A DNA stretch of 64,000 nucleotides. It comes from Acidithiobacillus ferrianus (GTDB taxonomy: Bacteria > Pseudomonadota > Gammaproteobacteria > Acidithiobacillales > Acidithiobacillaceae). Positions within the stretch are counted from its first letter, which is position 1; each line of letters begins with the position of its first letter. Positions 27,611 through 36,522 of the stretch are shown here, one piece after another. A model generated the notes under the pieces. It searched no databases, was not told the DNA's origin, and was given only the letters and a program-made list of their open reading frames with translations. The stretch spans positions 130,239 to 194,238 of the forward strand of contig NZ_WNJL01000034.1 in NCBI RefSeq assembly GCF_010378095.1. The letters run 5' to 3'. A program made the position numbers and the translations under genes.

Positions 27611-27647
27611 AAAAATGAAGGCACCTAGCAATGTTCGCTAAGTGCCT
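27611..27647 (-). terminator. Rho-independent terminator of tRNA-Arg(ACG)
   Basis: On the minus strand AGGCACTTAGC and GCTAGGTGCCT form an 11-bp stem with one mismatch around a 7-base loop, followed shortly by TTTTT. It is 9 bp after the tRNA CCA end, so it ends that transcript. Confidence 0.75.
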
Positions 27648-27655
27648 GTTTTACA

Positions 27656-27732
27656 TGGTGCGCTCGGACGGAGTCGAACCGCCGACCTACTGGTTCGTAG
27701 CCAGTTGCTCTATCCAGCTGAGCTACGAGCGC
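27656..27732 (-). tRNA. tRNA-Arg (anticodon ACG)
   Basis: A 77-nt cloverleaf with encoded CCA. The acceptor is GCGCTCG paired to CGAGCGC, the anticodon loop CTACGAA gives ACG, and the T loop is GGTTCGACTCC. ACG is normally modified to inosine to read CGU, CGC and CGA. Its 3' end faces the accessory island at 16.6-27.6 kb, the side on which tRNA-targeting elements insert. Confidence 0.97.
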
Positions 27733-27742
27733 GTGGAGGCGT

Positions 27743-27771
27743 AATATACCTACAGACAAGGGGGCGGTCAA
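27743..27771 (-). promoter_or_regulatory. Promoter of tRNA-Arg(ACG)
   Basis: On the minus strand TTGACC (27766-27771) and TATATT (27743-27748) are separated by exactly 17 bp and end 10 bp before the tRNA 5' end. This is close to an ideal sigma-70 promoter. Confidence 0.75.
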
Positions 27772-27795
27772 TCCTCGGTCAATCAGCCAGAACCC

Positions 27796-28530
27796 TCAAC
27801 CACCCGCGGCGCCACTCCCCGGTGTGCCCTTGCCCTTCGCCATTTCCGCCTTGAGTTGAGCAAGTTCATCTTCCACGCCGCCTGTCGCACGCATCTTGTC
27901 CAACTCCTTCTCGGCCTGACTGCGACCATCCAGGGGATCGTTCAACGCCCCAGACTCCATCAGCCCATCCATGGCCGCTGCCTTGGATTCCATCTGCTGA
28001 GTGCGCTCCTGAGCGTGGCGCATGGCTTCACCGGCGTCGTCCATTCCCTGGCCCACGCCCGTAAGCGACGCGCTGACTTCCACCTCCGCCCGCGCCGCGG
28101 CCATCTCACTTTTGGTGACCTCCTTCTGGACTCGAAATTGTTCGATATGCTCCTGCAGCTTGCTTTCATAATCCGTCAGCTTCTGCGCCTGAGCCGCCAC
28201 CGTGTCATGCGCCTCCTGGAGAGACGCGATCTTTTGCAATTCGGACTGCTTCTGGGCCAGTTCAGCGCGCGCAAGGTCTTCCCGATTGGCACCCAGCGCC
28301 ATCCGCGCACCGGCATCCGCTTTATCGGCGGCCTTCTGCGCCTGCGCCATCTGGTTTTCCAGAGACACCCGCTCCGTCACCACATCAGCAAGATGTCTTT
28401 TGGTGTCCTGCAAATTCGCAATCATTTTCTCATAAGACAGGTCCAGGGTTTCTCCGGGATCCTCCGCGTTATTGAGAAAATGATTCACTCTGCCTTCCAA
28501 TATTTCCGCGGCATGTTTAAATATCGACAT
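27796..28530 (-). CDS. pspA: PspA/IM30-family membrane-stress protein
   Basis: PspA proteins bind the inner face of stressed membranes as ESCRT-III-like polymers and help keep proton-motive force. The 244-residue protein starts with the amphipathic helix MSIFKHAAEILEGRVNHFL. It is then almost entirely coiled coil to about residue 215 and ends in a Gly-rich tail. It is last of four minus-strand genes: a 126-residue protein, two YbjQ-like proteins and PspA. No pspF or pspBC is present, so regulation must differ from the E. coli system. Acid-stressed membranes are a plausible target in this organism. Confidence 0.9.
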   Translation of the reverse strand: MSIFKHAAEILEGRVNHFLNNAEDPGETLDLSYEKMIANLQDTKRHLADVVTERVSLENQMAQAQKAADKADAGARMALGANREDLARAELAQKQSELQKIASLQEAHDTVAAQAQKLTDYESKLQEHIEQFRVQKEVTKSEMAAARAEVEVSASLTGVGQGMDDAGEAMRHAQERTQQMESKAAAMDGLMESGALNDPLDGRSQAEKELDKMRATGGVEDELAQLKAEMAKGKGTPGSGAAGG

Positions 28531-28569
28531 CAGATCACTCCTTACAACAGCGTCGCGATGCTCATTGCA

Positions 28570-29394
28570 TCAATCATTAACCGGAATCACCAGTTGTGGA
28601 CTCAAGGCATCAACCAGTGCATCGGCGTTTTCCATGGCTTTTACTGCGGTGCCCACCGCAAAAAACTCGATGATATGCGGCTTCCAGTTGTGGTTACCCT
28701 CATGGAGTTGCACTCCGGTAATACCATCCGCCTGAGCTTCTTGCGCCTCATGCTGCATACGCTCCATAGCCAGTTCACGCGCGTCATACATCGCCTGCGT
28801 AAACTGCTCCATTTCCGTGTTGCGCCCCACATTCCCCATGGATTTCAAGAATCCTTGGTGGGCGACATGATATACGCAGGAGCCCATCACCATTTCCATT
28901 GGCCGGTAACCCGCCTGTAACAGCATCCAGAAATCCTGCCCGCTAAGATCACTGGTAAACGGTTTCCCCCCCACCCCCTTGAATCCAGAGGCACCGCTGC
29001 GATGCGCAATCGCCGTACCGATCGCCATGAACTCAAGGATGTCCTGGTCCCACTCCATACGTTTGACTTCCAGGCGCACACCGACGATACCATCCGCCTG
29101 CAGCAAGATAGCCTCCTGTTCCATGCGACTCATGGCAAGTTCGCGGGCCTGATACATGGCCTGAGACAGCACATCCATCTCCATGTTCTGATTCCAGTTA
29201 CCATACTGAATGCCCATATGGTAAATACAGGAGCCTACCACCAGTCCCAAAGGCTCAAAATTGGCCTTGCGGACCATGACAAATTCGTTGACGGAGAGAT
29301 CAGAGGTAAAAATGCCTTCGTGGCTGCCCTGCGAGCGCAAACCCTTCAGACGTTCGACGGCATGGGGAGCCAGTTGCTCAGCGGTATCGGTCAT
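28570..29394 (-). CDS. Tandem YbjQ-like (heavy-metal-binding domain) protein, second copy
   Basis: A 274-residue protein made of two YbjQ/DUF74-like domains. Each has the pattern [29 protein letters not shown], followed by an ARELAMxRMxxEA helix and a DGIVGVRLE strand. The repeat borders fall near residues 25-140 and 145-265. Both domains lack obvious cysteine clusters, so the traditional metal-binding name is doubtful. The ATG at 29394 overlaps the previous stop as ATGA, so the frame to 29526 is not used. It is co-translated with the first YbjQ-like gene and leads into pspA (40 bp). Confidence 0.8.
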   Translation of the reverse strand: MTDTAEQLAPHAVERLKGLRSQGSHEGIFTSDLSVNEFVMVRKANFEPLGLVVGSCIYHMGIQYGNWNQNMEMDVLSQAMYQARELAMSRMEQEAILLQADGIVGVRLEVKRMEWDQDILEFMAIGTAIAHRSGASGFKGVGGKPFTSDLSGQDFWMLLQAGYRPMEMVMGSCVYHVAHQGFLKSMGNVGRNTEMEQFTQAMYDARELAMERMQHEAQEAQADGITGVQLHEGNHNWKPHIIEFFAVGTAVKAMENADALVDALSPQLVIPVND

Positions 29395-30368
29395 ATCAGA
29401 TCCTTGCGTGTCGTGGTGGTTCTTTTCAATGGATGGTCCAGAAGCGAAATCATCGGAATCAACGCGTGCCGGGGGGCGTTTTGTGGCAAATAACTGATGG
29501 CCGTGCCCATACTGATGTGGCGGCACAGAAAGCGCTCCGGATTGTCCTGATCCGCGGCCACCCGAAACATCTGGGTATAGTGGGTATGCGCCAGTACTGC
29601 GGCTGCCATGCGCCGCCCGTCTTCGCGTAAATCGTACAAAGCGCGGCGACGGACATTTTCCTGAAAGCTGGACAGATCGGTGATTTCCATATTCCAGTAA
29701 CGCGCCGCAAAGGGAGAGAACTGCGCGGCCTGCTCAGCCGTGGTACCCATCCACGGACGATACCAGTCAAAATTGGCGCCGATCGCGATGCCCACAGGCA
29801 CCACCCCGTCTTCCAGCAGCCGCACGAACTCCAGTGCCGACACCGTCGCTACGACCGGTTCCGCTGACGGCGGCAAATCGCGAATGCGGATGGCCGTGCC
29901 GGTAACGCCATAATCCATATCTTCATGCGCGCCGTGACGCACTTTCATCCGTACATCGACGATCGCGTTCGCCCCCAGGGCCAGCGCCTCCAGACGCATG
30001 CGCTCTACCGCCGTATGCCAGCCGTCATAATGCCCCTGCGTCCAGGAATAACCAAAATGATACCAGCAATTGCCAGTCACCATGCCGATGGGCCGTACCC
30101 CGTGACTGCGCTGCAACAGCAACTCGGACGTCGTCGCTGTACTGATCCAGGGCAATTGCCCCTGACTGGTCTGAAACATGCGACCTTGTACGAAAGCGGG
30201 AAGGCGGTGTTGGCGCAAGGCCTGCTCCCATTCGGAGTAACGCTGCATTTCTGCGGGGGTTTGTGAGCGGATACCTTTGCCGGTATTCTGACTGATGTTT
30301 TCTGCGGCACGCTGAGCATCATGCGCGACCTCCTCGATACCGTGTTTGATCCTGTCCCAAATGGACAT
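29391..30368 (-). CDS. Tandem YbjQ-like protein, first copy
   Basis: A 325-residue protein with two YbjQ-like units ([26 protein letters not shown] and [26 protein letters not shown] mark their starts). Each has the long helix [21 protein letters not shown] or its counterpart. A short N-terminal amphipathic segment ([19 protein letters not shown]) resembles the membrane-binding start of PspA. The two copies in this operon are diverged paralogues. The function is unknown. The shared operon with pspA suggests a membrane-associated assembly. Confidence 0.78.
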   Translation of the reverse strand: MSIWDRIKHGIEEVAHDAQRAAENISQNTGKGIRSQTPAEMQRYSEWEQALRQHRLPAFVQGRMFQTSQGQLPWISTATTSELLLQRSHGVRPIGMVTGNCWYHFGYSWTQGHYDGWHTAVERMRLEALALGANAIVDVRMKVRHGAHEDMDYGVTGTAIRIRDLPPSAEPVVATVSALEFVRLLEDGVVPVGIAIGANFDWYRPWMGTTAEQAAQFSPFAARYWNMEITDLSSFQENVRRRALYDLREDGRRMAAAVLAHTHYTQMFRVAADQDNPERFLCRHISMGTAISYLPQNAPRHALIPMISLLDHPLKRTTTTRKDLI

Positions 30369-30386
30369 AAATCCTCCTTCGGATGT

Positions 30387-30767
30387 TTACCCCATCAGAA
30401 AATCATGCAAGGCACGGCTGGCGCCTTGCATTTCACCGGAGAGATCGGCTAAATCCTTGGCCAAACTTTCCAGCCAGGTGGACAACGGCAGGTTTTCATG
30501 TTTCAGAACGACCCCGCGCACCACCTTCGCCCGCACGGTACTGAGATGGGCACCCGCCTGCTTCAGAAAATAATCGTTATTCTCGGTATGGATGGTGATG
30601 CCTTCAACGTGGCTGGTTTTCGCAAAAAAACCATCCTTTTTGCGATCTATTTCCACCAACCCCGGCATATCCCCCTCCAAACGCGTCGCCAGCCCCTCCA
30701 GAAAAGCCTTCATATCGGTTTGTGCCCGCCTGATCCATGCGGTATTCTGCTCAAAATCCGTACTCAT
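30387..30767 (-). CDS. Conserved hypothetical protein leading the pspA operon
   Basis: A 126-residue soluble protein starting MSTDFEQNTAWIRRAQTDM, with a GGGAGG ribosome site six bases before the ATG at 30767. Predicted helices flank a short beta region (VEIDRKKDGFFAKTSHVEGITIHTE, split over two strands). No family is recognised. It is 18 bp upstream of the first YbjQ-like gene and therefore the first gene of the four-gene membrane-stress operon. Confidence 0.7.
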   Translation of the reverse strand: MSTDFEQNTAWIRRAQTDMKAFLEGLATRLEGDMPGLVEIDRKKDGFFAKTSHVEGITIHTENNDYFLKQAGAHLSTVRAKVVRGVVLKHENLPLSTWLESLAKDLADLSGEMQGASRALHDFLMG

Positions 30768-31078
30768 GCAGGACCTCCCGCCCTTCATCGCCGCCGGCGA
30801 TACCCTCCGGTAACTTGAAAATCAACAATGCACCTTTCGTCGCGCCTGAGCACACTGGTTCGACCACTTGGGTAAACTATAGTTCGGGTGGAGTCTTCAT
30901 GCGCTCTGCCGTCCTGAGTGCGCCTTGATCATCCGCCCCACGATCGCGCTCATAAGATAACTCAGCGCCAGGAGAATGACCACTTATGACTGATGGTGGT
31001 TGATTTTAGTCGAAGGATGCTTATCATTTGCGCTCTTGTGCGCTGTTTCCACGCCCACCGAGACTACCTCTGGAGTTG

Positions 31079-32266
31079 ATGATTGTGGATATCCGTCTTT
31101 CCCGCCGCGTGAATGCGGTGCGCCCCTCCCCCACGCTCGCGGTGACTGCCCGTGCCCAGCAACTGCGCTGCGAGGGCAAGGATATTGTCAGTTTAGGCGC
31201 TGGTGAACCCGATTTTGACACGCCGGAGTACATCAAGGAAGCCGCTATCGCCGCTATCCACCGGGGCTTCACCAAATACACCGCGGTCGGGGGCACGCCA
31301 GAATTGAAGGCCGCCATCATCGGCAAGTTCGCCCAAGATAACCACCTGCAATATCGTCCCGACGAAATTCTCGTTTCTGTTGGCGGCAAGCAGAGTTTCT
31401 TCAATCTTTGTCAGGCCCTTCTCGATGCCGGCGACGAAGTCATTATCCCCGCCCCCTACTGGGTATCCTATCCAGACATGGTGCTGCTGGCTGAAGGACG
31501 GCCCGTCATCATCGATACCAACGCTCGGCAGCGGTTCAAAATCAGCCCGGAACAACTGGAAGAGGCCATCACGCCCAATACCCGCCTGCTGGTGATCAAC
31601 AGCCCCTCCAATCCCTCCGGCGTCTCCTACCGTCGCGCCGAACTAGAGGCACTCGGCGTGGTGCTCCGCCGCCATCCGCAGATTCTCATCGCCAGCGATG
31701 ACATGTATGAGAAAATCCGCTTTGACGATGAGGCGTTCGTCAACATCGCCAACGCTTGTCCGGATCTCATCGAGCGCTGCGTCATCATGAACGGCGTTTC
31801 CAAGGCCTATGCCATGACCGGTTGGCGGATCGGCTACTGTGCCGGTCCCAAGGCGCTCATCACCGCGATGAATACCGTTCAGTCCCAAAGCACCTCCAAT
31901 CCCACTTCCATCGCTCAGGTGGCGGCGCAAGCAGCGCTGGAGGGGGGTGACAGCGCCATTCACGACATGGTGGATGCCTTCGCGCGACGCCATCAGTACG
32001 TTAACACACGCCTGAAAGCGCTACCCGGTGTTATGGCGTTACCCTCCGACGGTACCTTCTACAGTTTTCCTGGCTTCCACGAGATCATCGCCGCCAAAGG
32101 ACTGCGCGACGACCTCGCCTTGACCGAAGCTCTGCTGGAGGCCGGGGTAGCCGTCGTACCCGGTTCGGCCTTCGGCACCCCCGGTCATATCCGTCTGTCC
32201 TTCGCCACCAGTGACAAAAACCTGGGGATAGCACTGGATCGCATCAGTGCCTTTGTGAATAGCTGA
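31079..32266 (+). CDS. aspC: Pyridoxal-phosphate aminotransferase, aspartate type
   Basis: A class I (1-gamma) aminotransferase of 395 residues. SLGAGEPDFDTPEYIK lies at the substrate end, INSPSNPSGVSYR in the middle, the PLP lysine in NGVSKAYAMTGWRIGY and the substrate arginine in HIRLSFATS. Members interconvert aspartate/oxaloacetate and often prephenate/arogenate. The ATG at 31079 has a GGAG site and matches the usual N-terminus (LSRRVNAVRPSPTLAVTARA). It is convergent with purT. Confidence 0.92.
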   Translation: MIVDIRLSRRVNAVRPSPTLAVTARAQQLRCEGKDIVSLGAGEPDFDTPEYIKEAAIAAIHRGFTKYTAVGGTPELKAAIIGKFAQDNHLQYRPDEILVSVGGKQSFFNLCQALLDAGDEVIIPAPYWVSYPDMVLLAEGRPVIIDTNARQRFKISPEQLEEAITPNTRLLVINSPSNPSGVSYRRAELEALGVVLRRHPQILIASDDMYEKIRFDDEAFVNIANACPDLIERCVIMNGVSKAYAMTGWRIGYCAGPKALITAMNTVQSQSTSNPTSIAQVAAQAALEGGDSAIHDMVDAFARRHQYVNTRLKALPGVMALPSDGTFYSFPGFHEIIAAKGLRDDLALTEALLEAGVAVVPGSAFGTPGHIRLSFATSDKNLGIALDRISAFVNS

Positions 32267-32283
32267 CATCACATTGCGCGCGC

Positions 32284-33468
32284 TCAGGAAGCGGGGCGGA
32301 TGGCAATCGCAGCGACAACTCTTCGGGCGCGGTCCCGGGCTTCCTCCACATCATCGGCGCAGGCGATGGCTACCCCCAGACGCCGCAGCTTGCCCGCTGA
32401 CGGCTTACCAAAGAGCCGCAGATCGCTCTCCGGCACCGCCAGAGCCTCCTCCAACCCGGAATACGCCGGCCCCCATCCCAGATTTTTTCCACGGATGACT
32501 GCGGAGGCCGCCGCTCGCCGGAAACCAGGATGCACGGGGAAGCCCAGAATGGCGCGCAGGTGCAGATCGAACTCGCTCTGACTCTGACTCATCAAAGTCA
32601 CTAGACCGGTATCATGGGGGCGCGGCGAAAGTTCACTGAAGAGGATCTCTTCACCGCGCACAAAAAACTCCACTCCGAAGATACCCCGTCCATCCAGATC
32701 ATCCGTAATCCGCCGTGCCATCGCCTCCGCCTCTCGCAAGGCGGCGTCACTCAAGGGTTGCGGCTGCCAGGATTCCACATAATCGCCCGCCTCCTGACGA
32801 TGCCCGATCGGCGCACAAAAGGTCGTCCCAAAAGCCGAACGTACGGTCAGCAGCGTGATCTCAAAGTCGAAGTCCACAAATCCCTCGACGATGACCCGCT
32901 GTCCGCCGACCCGACCCGCCGTTTGCGCCTCCTGCCACGCCAGCGTCAGTTCGACCGTGCTCCGAACTACCGACTGTCCCTTGCCGCTAGATGACATGAC
33001 CGGTTTGATCACACAAGGAAAACCCAACACGGAGGCCGCTTCCTCCAATTCCGCCAAAGTCCCGGCAAAGCGATAGGGGGACGTGGGCAGGCCCAATTCC
33101 TCCGCTGCCAAGCGGCGAATACCCTCACGGTCCATGGTCAACTGCACGGCACGCGCCGAAGGTGCCACCGTTGCGAGCCCCGCCGCCTCGATCTCCACCA
33201 GCGCGGAGGTAGCGATGGCCTCGATTTCCGGCACCACGAAATGAGGACGCTCGCGGTGAACGATAGCCAGAATCGCCTCCGGATCGGTCATATCCAACAC
33301 ATGGGCGCGATGTGCAACCTGCATGGCCGGGGCATCGGCATAGCGATCCACGGCGATGGTTTCGACACCCAGCCGCTGGGCGGCGATAAGCACCTCTTTA
33401 CCCAATTCGCCCGCGCCGAGCAGCAGCAAACGGGTGGCGGAAGCGGAGAGCGGTGTGCCAATTTGCAT
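32284..33468 (-). CDS. purT: Formate-dependent phosphoribosylglycinamide formyltransferase
   Basis: PurT uses ATP and free formate to formylate GAR in purine synthesis, independent of folate. The 394-residue ATP-grasp protein shows [20 protein letters not shown], the PEIEAIAT and [17 protein letters not shown] blocks, [18 protein letters not shown] in the grasp and [13 protein letters not shown] near the active site. It offers a use for formate made by the frmA/fghA pathway. There is no operon partner. Confidence 0.95.
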   Translation of the reverse strand: MQIGTPLSASATRLLLLGAGELGKEVLIAAQRLGVETIAVDRYADAPAMQVAHRAHVLDMTDPEAILAIVHRERPHFVVPEIEAIATSALVEIEAAGLATVAPSARAVQLTMDREGIRRLAAEELGLPTSPYRFAGTLAELEEAASVLGFPCVIKPVMSSSGKGQSVVRSTVELTLAWQEAQTAGRVGGQRVIVEGFVDFDFEITLLTVRSAFGTTFCAPIGHRQEAGDYVESWQPQPLSDAALREAEAMARRITDDLDGRGIFGVEFFVRGEEILFSELSPRPHDTGLVTLMSQSQSEFDLHLRAILGFPVHPGFRRAAASAVIRGKNLGWGPAYSGLEEALAVPESDLRLFGKPSAGKLRRLGVAIACADDVEEARDRARRVVAAIAIRPAS

Positions 33469-33570
33469 CGAATTTCCCTCAGGTTACGAGTAGGACGGCG
33501 CCACGGACCGTACCGGTCTATACTGAAATATTAACATTTCCGGGCAAGAGTGTACGCAAAGGAGTGGACT

Positions 33571-34491
33571 ATGGGTAGTAAACACATTGGGATGGTGGGC
33601 CTAGGCCGCATGGGCGCCAACATGGCGCGGCGTTTGCATCTCAAAGGTGCGGAGGTCATCGTCTATAATCGCCATACGGAAAAAGCGATCGCGCTGGCCC
33701 GGGAAACCGGCATGCGCGCTGCCGAAAGTCTGGAAGCCCTCACCCAAGCCTTGCCGACACCCCGGGTGGTATGGCTCATGCTCCCCGCCGGGGAGGCGAC
33801 GGAGAGTCACATCGATGCCCTCCTCCCGCTCCTCAGCGCGGGCGACATCCTGGTCAACGGGGCCAACGCCCTCTACGAAAACTCCATCGCCCAATCCCAA
33901 CGGGTTGAAGCCGCGCAGATACATTACATTGATGCCGGCGTCTCCGGCGGGGTCTGGGGCCTACAGGAAGGTTATGCCCTGATGGTCGGCGGCGACAAGC
34001 ACGCGGTAAACGCCATAACACCCTTCCTACAGGCATTGGCCCCGGCTACCGACAAAGGCTGGCTGCACTGTGGACCGGTAGGCAGCGGTCACTTTGTCAA
34101 AATGATACACAATGGGATTGAATACGGCATGATGCAGGCCCTCGCCGAGGGTTTCGCCATTCTACAGGGCAAAACCGAGTTCGGGCTCGACCTCGCCGAG
34201 ATCGCCGAGATGTGGCGTTACGGCAGTGTCGTCCGTTCCTGGCTCCTGGATCTCACTGCCGATACCCTCGCGAAAGATCAAGCCCTTGCCGGCGTCGCCC
34301 CGGTGGTGGCCGACTCCGGAGAAGGTCTGTGGACCGTTCAGGCCGCGCTCGCTCAAAAGATTCCCGCACCCGTCATCACCCTCGCCCTGCAAATGCGCTG
34401 GGCCTCTCAAGGCCGCGACGACTACGCCGCCAAACTGCTTGCCATGATGCGCAACCAGTTTGGCGGCCACGCCGTGCAAAAGGAGGTCTGA
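33571..34491 (+). CDS. gnd: 6-phosphogluconate dehydrogenase, decarboxylating (short form)
   Basis: This enzyme oxidises 6-phosphogluconate to ribulose 5-phosphate and CO2. The 306-residue enzyme is of the short GndA/YqeC type. NAD(P) motif MVGLGRMGANMARRL opens the protein, and YIDAGVSGGVWGL follows. The catalytic KMIHNGIEYGMMQA carries the conserved Lys and Asn. An AAAGGAG site fixes the ATG at 33571. Its TGA stop is immediately followed by the zwf ATG, giving a two-gene oxidative pentose-phosphate operon. Confidence 0.93.
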   Translation: MGSKHIGMVGLGRMGANMARRLHLKGAEVIVYNRHTEKAIALARETGMRAAESLEALTQALPTPRVVWLMLPAGEATESHIDALLPLLSAGDILVNGANALYENSIAQSQRVEAAQIHYIDAGVSGGVWGLQEGYALMVGGDKHAVNAITPFLQALAPATDKGWLHCGPVGSGHFVKMIHNGIEYGMMQALAEGFAILQGKTEFGLDLAEIAEMWRYGSVVRSWLLDLTADTLAKDQALAGVAPVVADSGEGLWTVQAALAQKIPAPVITLALQMRWASQGRDDYAAKLLAMMRNQFGGHAVQKEV

Positions 34492-35955
34492 ATGAACCAC
34501 TGCAATTGCCAGTTCGTGATCTTCGGGGCTACCGGGGACCTCGCCAGCAAGAAACTTCTCCCCGCCCTGTATCACCTGCAGTGCGCAGGCATGATGCCCG
34601 ACGAAATGCGTATCCTTGCCTTTGGCCGCCGTCCGTGGGATGAACAGGCATGGCAAGGCTTTCTGCGGGAACAACTGGAAAATCATGCCCGTAGCTTTCA
34701 GCCAGAGCACTTTGCCGATTTCTGTAAGCACTTTGAATATATCCGCGGTGAAATTCAAGACGCGGAATCTTACGCCAAACTCCGCGCCCTGCTGACGCCG
34801 GAAGGGGCCGACAAACCGGCGGGCACCATTTTTTATCTCGCCATCCGCCCGGCAGACTTCATGCCGGTAGTGCAGCGCCTCTCCGAGGCGGGGTTCAATC
34901 AGGACGGCGATTATCGGATTGTGATCGAGAAACCTTTCGGGGATGGTTTGGAAAGCGCCGTGCAACTGAATGAACAGTTGCATCGACACTTTCGAGAAGA
35001 CCAGATTTACCGAATCGACCACTACCTCGGCAAAGAGATCGTCCAGAACCTGCTGGTTTTCCGTTTCGCCAACCTGGCGATCGAGGCCACCTGGAACCGA
35101 AATTACATCGATCACGTTCAAATCACCGTTGCCGAGGATATCGGTATCGAAAGTCGCGCTGGTTATTATGATCAGGCCGGAGCGCTGCGTGATATGTTAC
35201 AAAACCATCTCATGCAGATTCTCACCCTCATCGCCATGGAACCACCGCCCTCCCTGGAAGCCGACAGCCTGCGCGATGAAAAGGTCAAAGTCCTGCGCTC
35301 CATCCGGCCCATTCCCAAATCGGCGGTGACCGCCTATGCCATGCGCGCGCAATATGGTCCTGGCACCCTCCACGACAAACATGTTCCCGGTTATCAGGAC
35401 GAAGCGGGTGTGGAATCCAATTCGGTCACCGAAACCTTTGTTGCTGCTAAGTTTTACATCGACAATTGGCGCTGGCGCGGCGTTCCTTTTTACCTTCGCA
35501 CCGGAAAACGCCTCGCCGCCAAAACGTCCAGCGTGGCGATTCGCTTTCGCCACACCCCGCAACAACTCTTTCGCGAAACCAGCATCGAACGCATCGAACC
35601 GAACTGGATATTGCTCTCTCTGGAGCCCGAAAGCCTGAAAATCGAGATTCAGATCAAAGAGCCCGGCCTGGAGATGCGCGTTCGCCCAGTACAACTCAAC
35701 GCCTCTTATCGCAAAGACGGCGAACAGGAGTTGGACGCCTATGAGGCCCTGCTGCTCGATGTGATGGAAGGCGACAAAGCCCTGTTCATTCGCTTTGACG
35801 AAGTGGAATGGGCGTGGCGCGTCGTTGACCCCATCATCAAATCCTGGGGGCGGGAAACCGACTATATCCTCACCTATCCCGCCGGATCCTGGGGGCCGGA
35901 CGAGGCCACCCGGATCATGGACAAGGAAGATCATTACTGGCGTAACAAACTCTAG
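34492..35955 (+). CDS. zwf: Glucose-6-phosphate 1-dehydrogenase
   Basis: This enzyme oxidises glucose 6-phosphate to 6-phosphogluconolactone with NADP. The 487-residue protein carries the dinucleotide motif FGATGDLASKKLLPALY, the catalytic RIDHYLGKEIVQNLL with its substrate lysine and histidine, and the VIEKPFGDGLESA block. It begins directly after the gnd stop without a gap, so it is co-translated. Together they make NADPH and pentose for biosynthesis. Confidence 0.97.
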   Translation: MNHCNCQFVIFGATGDLASKKLLPALYHLQCAGMMPDEMRILAFGRRPWDEQAWQGFLREQLENHARSFQPEHFADFCKHFEYIRGEIQDAESYAKLRALLTPEGADKPAGTIFYLAIRPADFMPVVQRLSEAGFNQDGDYRIVIEKPFGDGLESAVQLNEQLHRHFREDQIYRIDHYLGKEIVQNLLVFRFANLAIEATWNRNYIDHVQITVAEDIGIESRAGYYDQAGALRDMLQNHLMQILTLIAMEPPPSLEADSLRDEKVKVLRSIRPIPKSAVTAYAMRAQYGPGTLHDKHVPGYQDEAGVESNSVTETFVAAKFYIDNWRWRGVPFYLRTGKRLAAKTSSVAIRFRHTPQQLFRETSIERIEPNWILLSLEPESLKIEIQIKEPGLEMRVRPVQLNASYRKDGEQELDAYEALLLDVMEGDKALFIRFDEVEWAWRVVDPIIKSWGRETDYILTYPAGSWGPDEATRIMDKEDHYWRNKL

Positions 35956-36129
35956 TGTAAATATGGGCGGAAACGACACATCCTCCGCCATGTGTGCCGA
36001 TGTCGCTCATTGCGAACAACGACAAACCACGAAACACAATATGTCTATGGCAAACCCTGCAAAAGCGTAGCCGGGTGTCTACAGTCCGACCCAGACACGG
36101 GGATTCCCGTTGCGTGATCCGACGAATAA

Positions 36130-36161
36130 TATAATATACTATTCAATAGGTTGAATAGTAT
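36130..36161. promoter_or_regulatory. -10 box and perfect ArsR operator palindrome (ATTC-N8-GAAT type)
   Basis: TATAAT (36130-36135) is followed at once by an 11-bp perfect inverted repeat, ATACTATTCAA and TTGAATAGTAT, with centre TAGG (36136-36161). It contains ATTC-N8-GAAT, the core reported for SqrR/BigR-type ArsR repressors. It lies about 60 bp upstream of the ArsR gene at 36220. A repressor bound here would block the initiation region. Confidence 0.75.
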
Positions 36162-36219
36162 GGCACATTTCATGCTTAGGAAGATGGCAAAGATCCCGGT
36201 CAAGCATAAGGAGCCTACC

Positions 36220-36522
36220 ATGCAACATGCCATCATCCCCGAACGCCAAATCCAACAGCTTTCCGATGTAATCAAGGCAATGTCTCACCCTCTGCGCTAC
36301 AAGATGATCTGTCTCCTGGGGCGCGGGGAGATGAGTATGCAAAACTTGGTAAAAGCCATCAACACCAGTCATAGCAATGCTTCGCAGCATCTGGCCTTGC
36401 TTCAGGATAGCGGCTTGGTGCTGGTGCGCCGGGCAGCCAGCCGAGTGTATTACCGCATCCGCGATCAACGCACCTTGCGCCTACTGGCCATGAGTCACAA
36501 TGTTCTGGTCGGTCCGGCGTAA
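36220..36522 (+). CDS. ArsR-family regulator, SqrR/BigR-like with a single cysteine
   Basis: A 100-residue winged-helix repressor. VIKAMSHPLRYKMICLLGRGEM is the first helical part (split at C31), the recognition helix is SHSNASQHLALLQDSGL and the wing is RRAASRVYYRI. The AAGGAG site picks the ATG at 36220 over earlier in-frame ATGs. C31 is at the position of the first reactive cysteine of SqrR/BigR, but the C-terminal second cysteine is missing. With a SqrR-like operator in front of it, autoregulation is likely. The inducer is uncertain. Its 3' end overlaps dusA by 42 bp on the opposite strand. Confidence 0.88.
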   Translation: MQHAIIPERQIQQLSDVIKAMSHPLRYKMICLLGRGEMSMQNLVKAINTSHSNASQHLALLQDSGLVLVRRAASRVYYRIRDQRTLRLLAMSHNVLVGPA

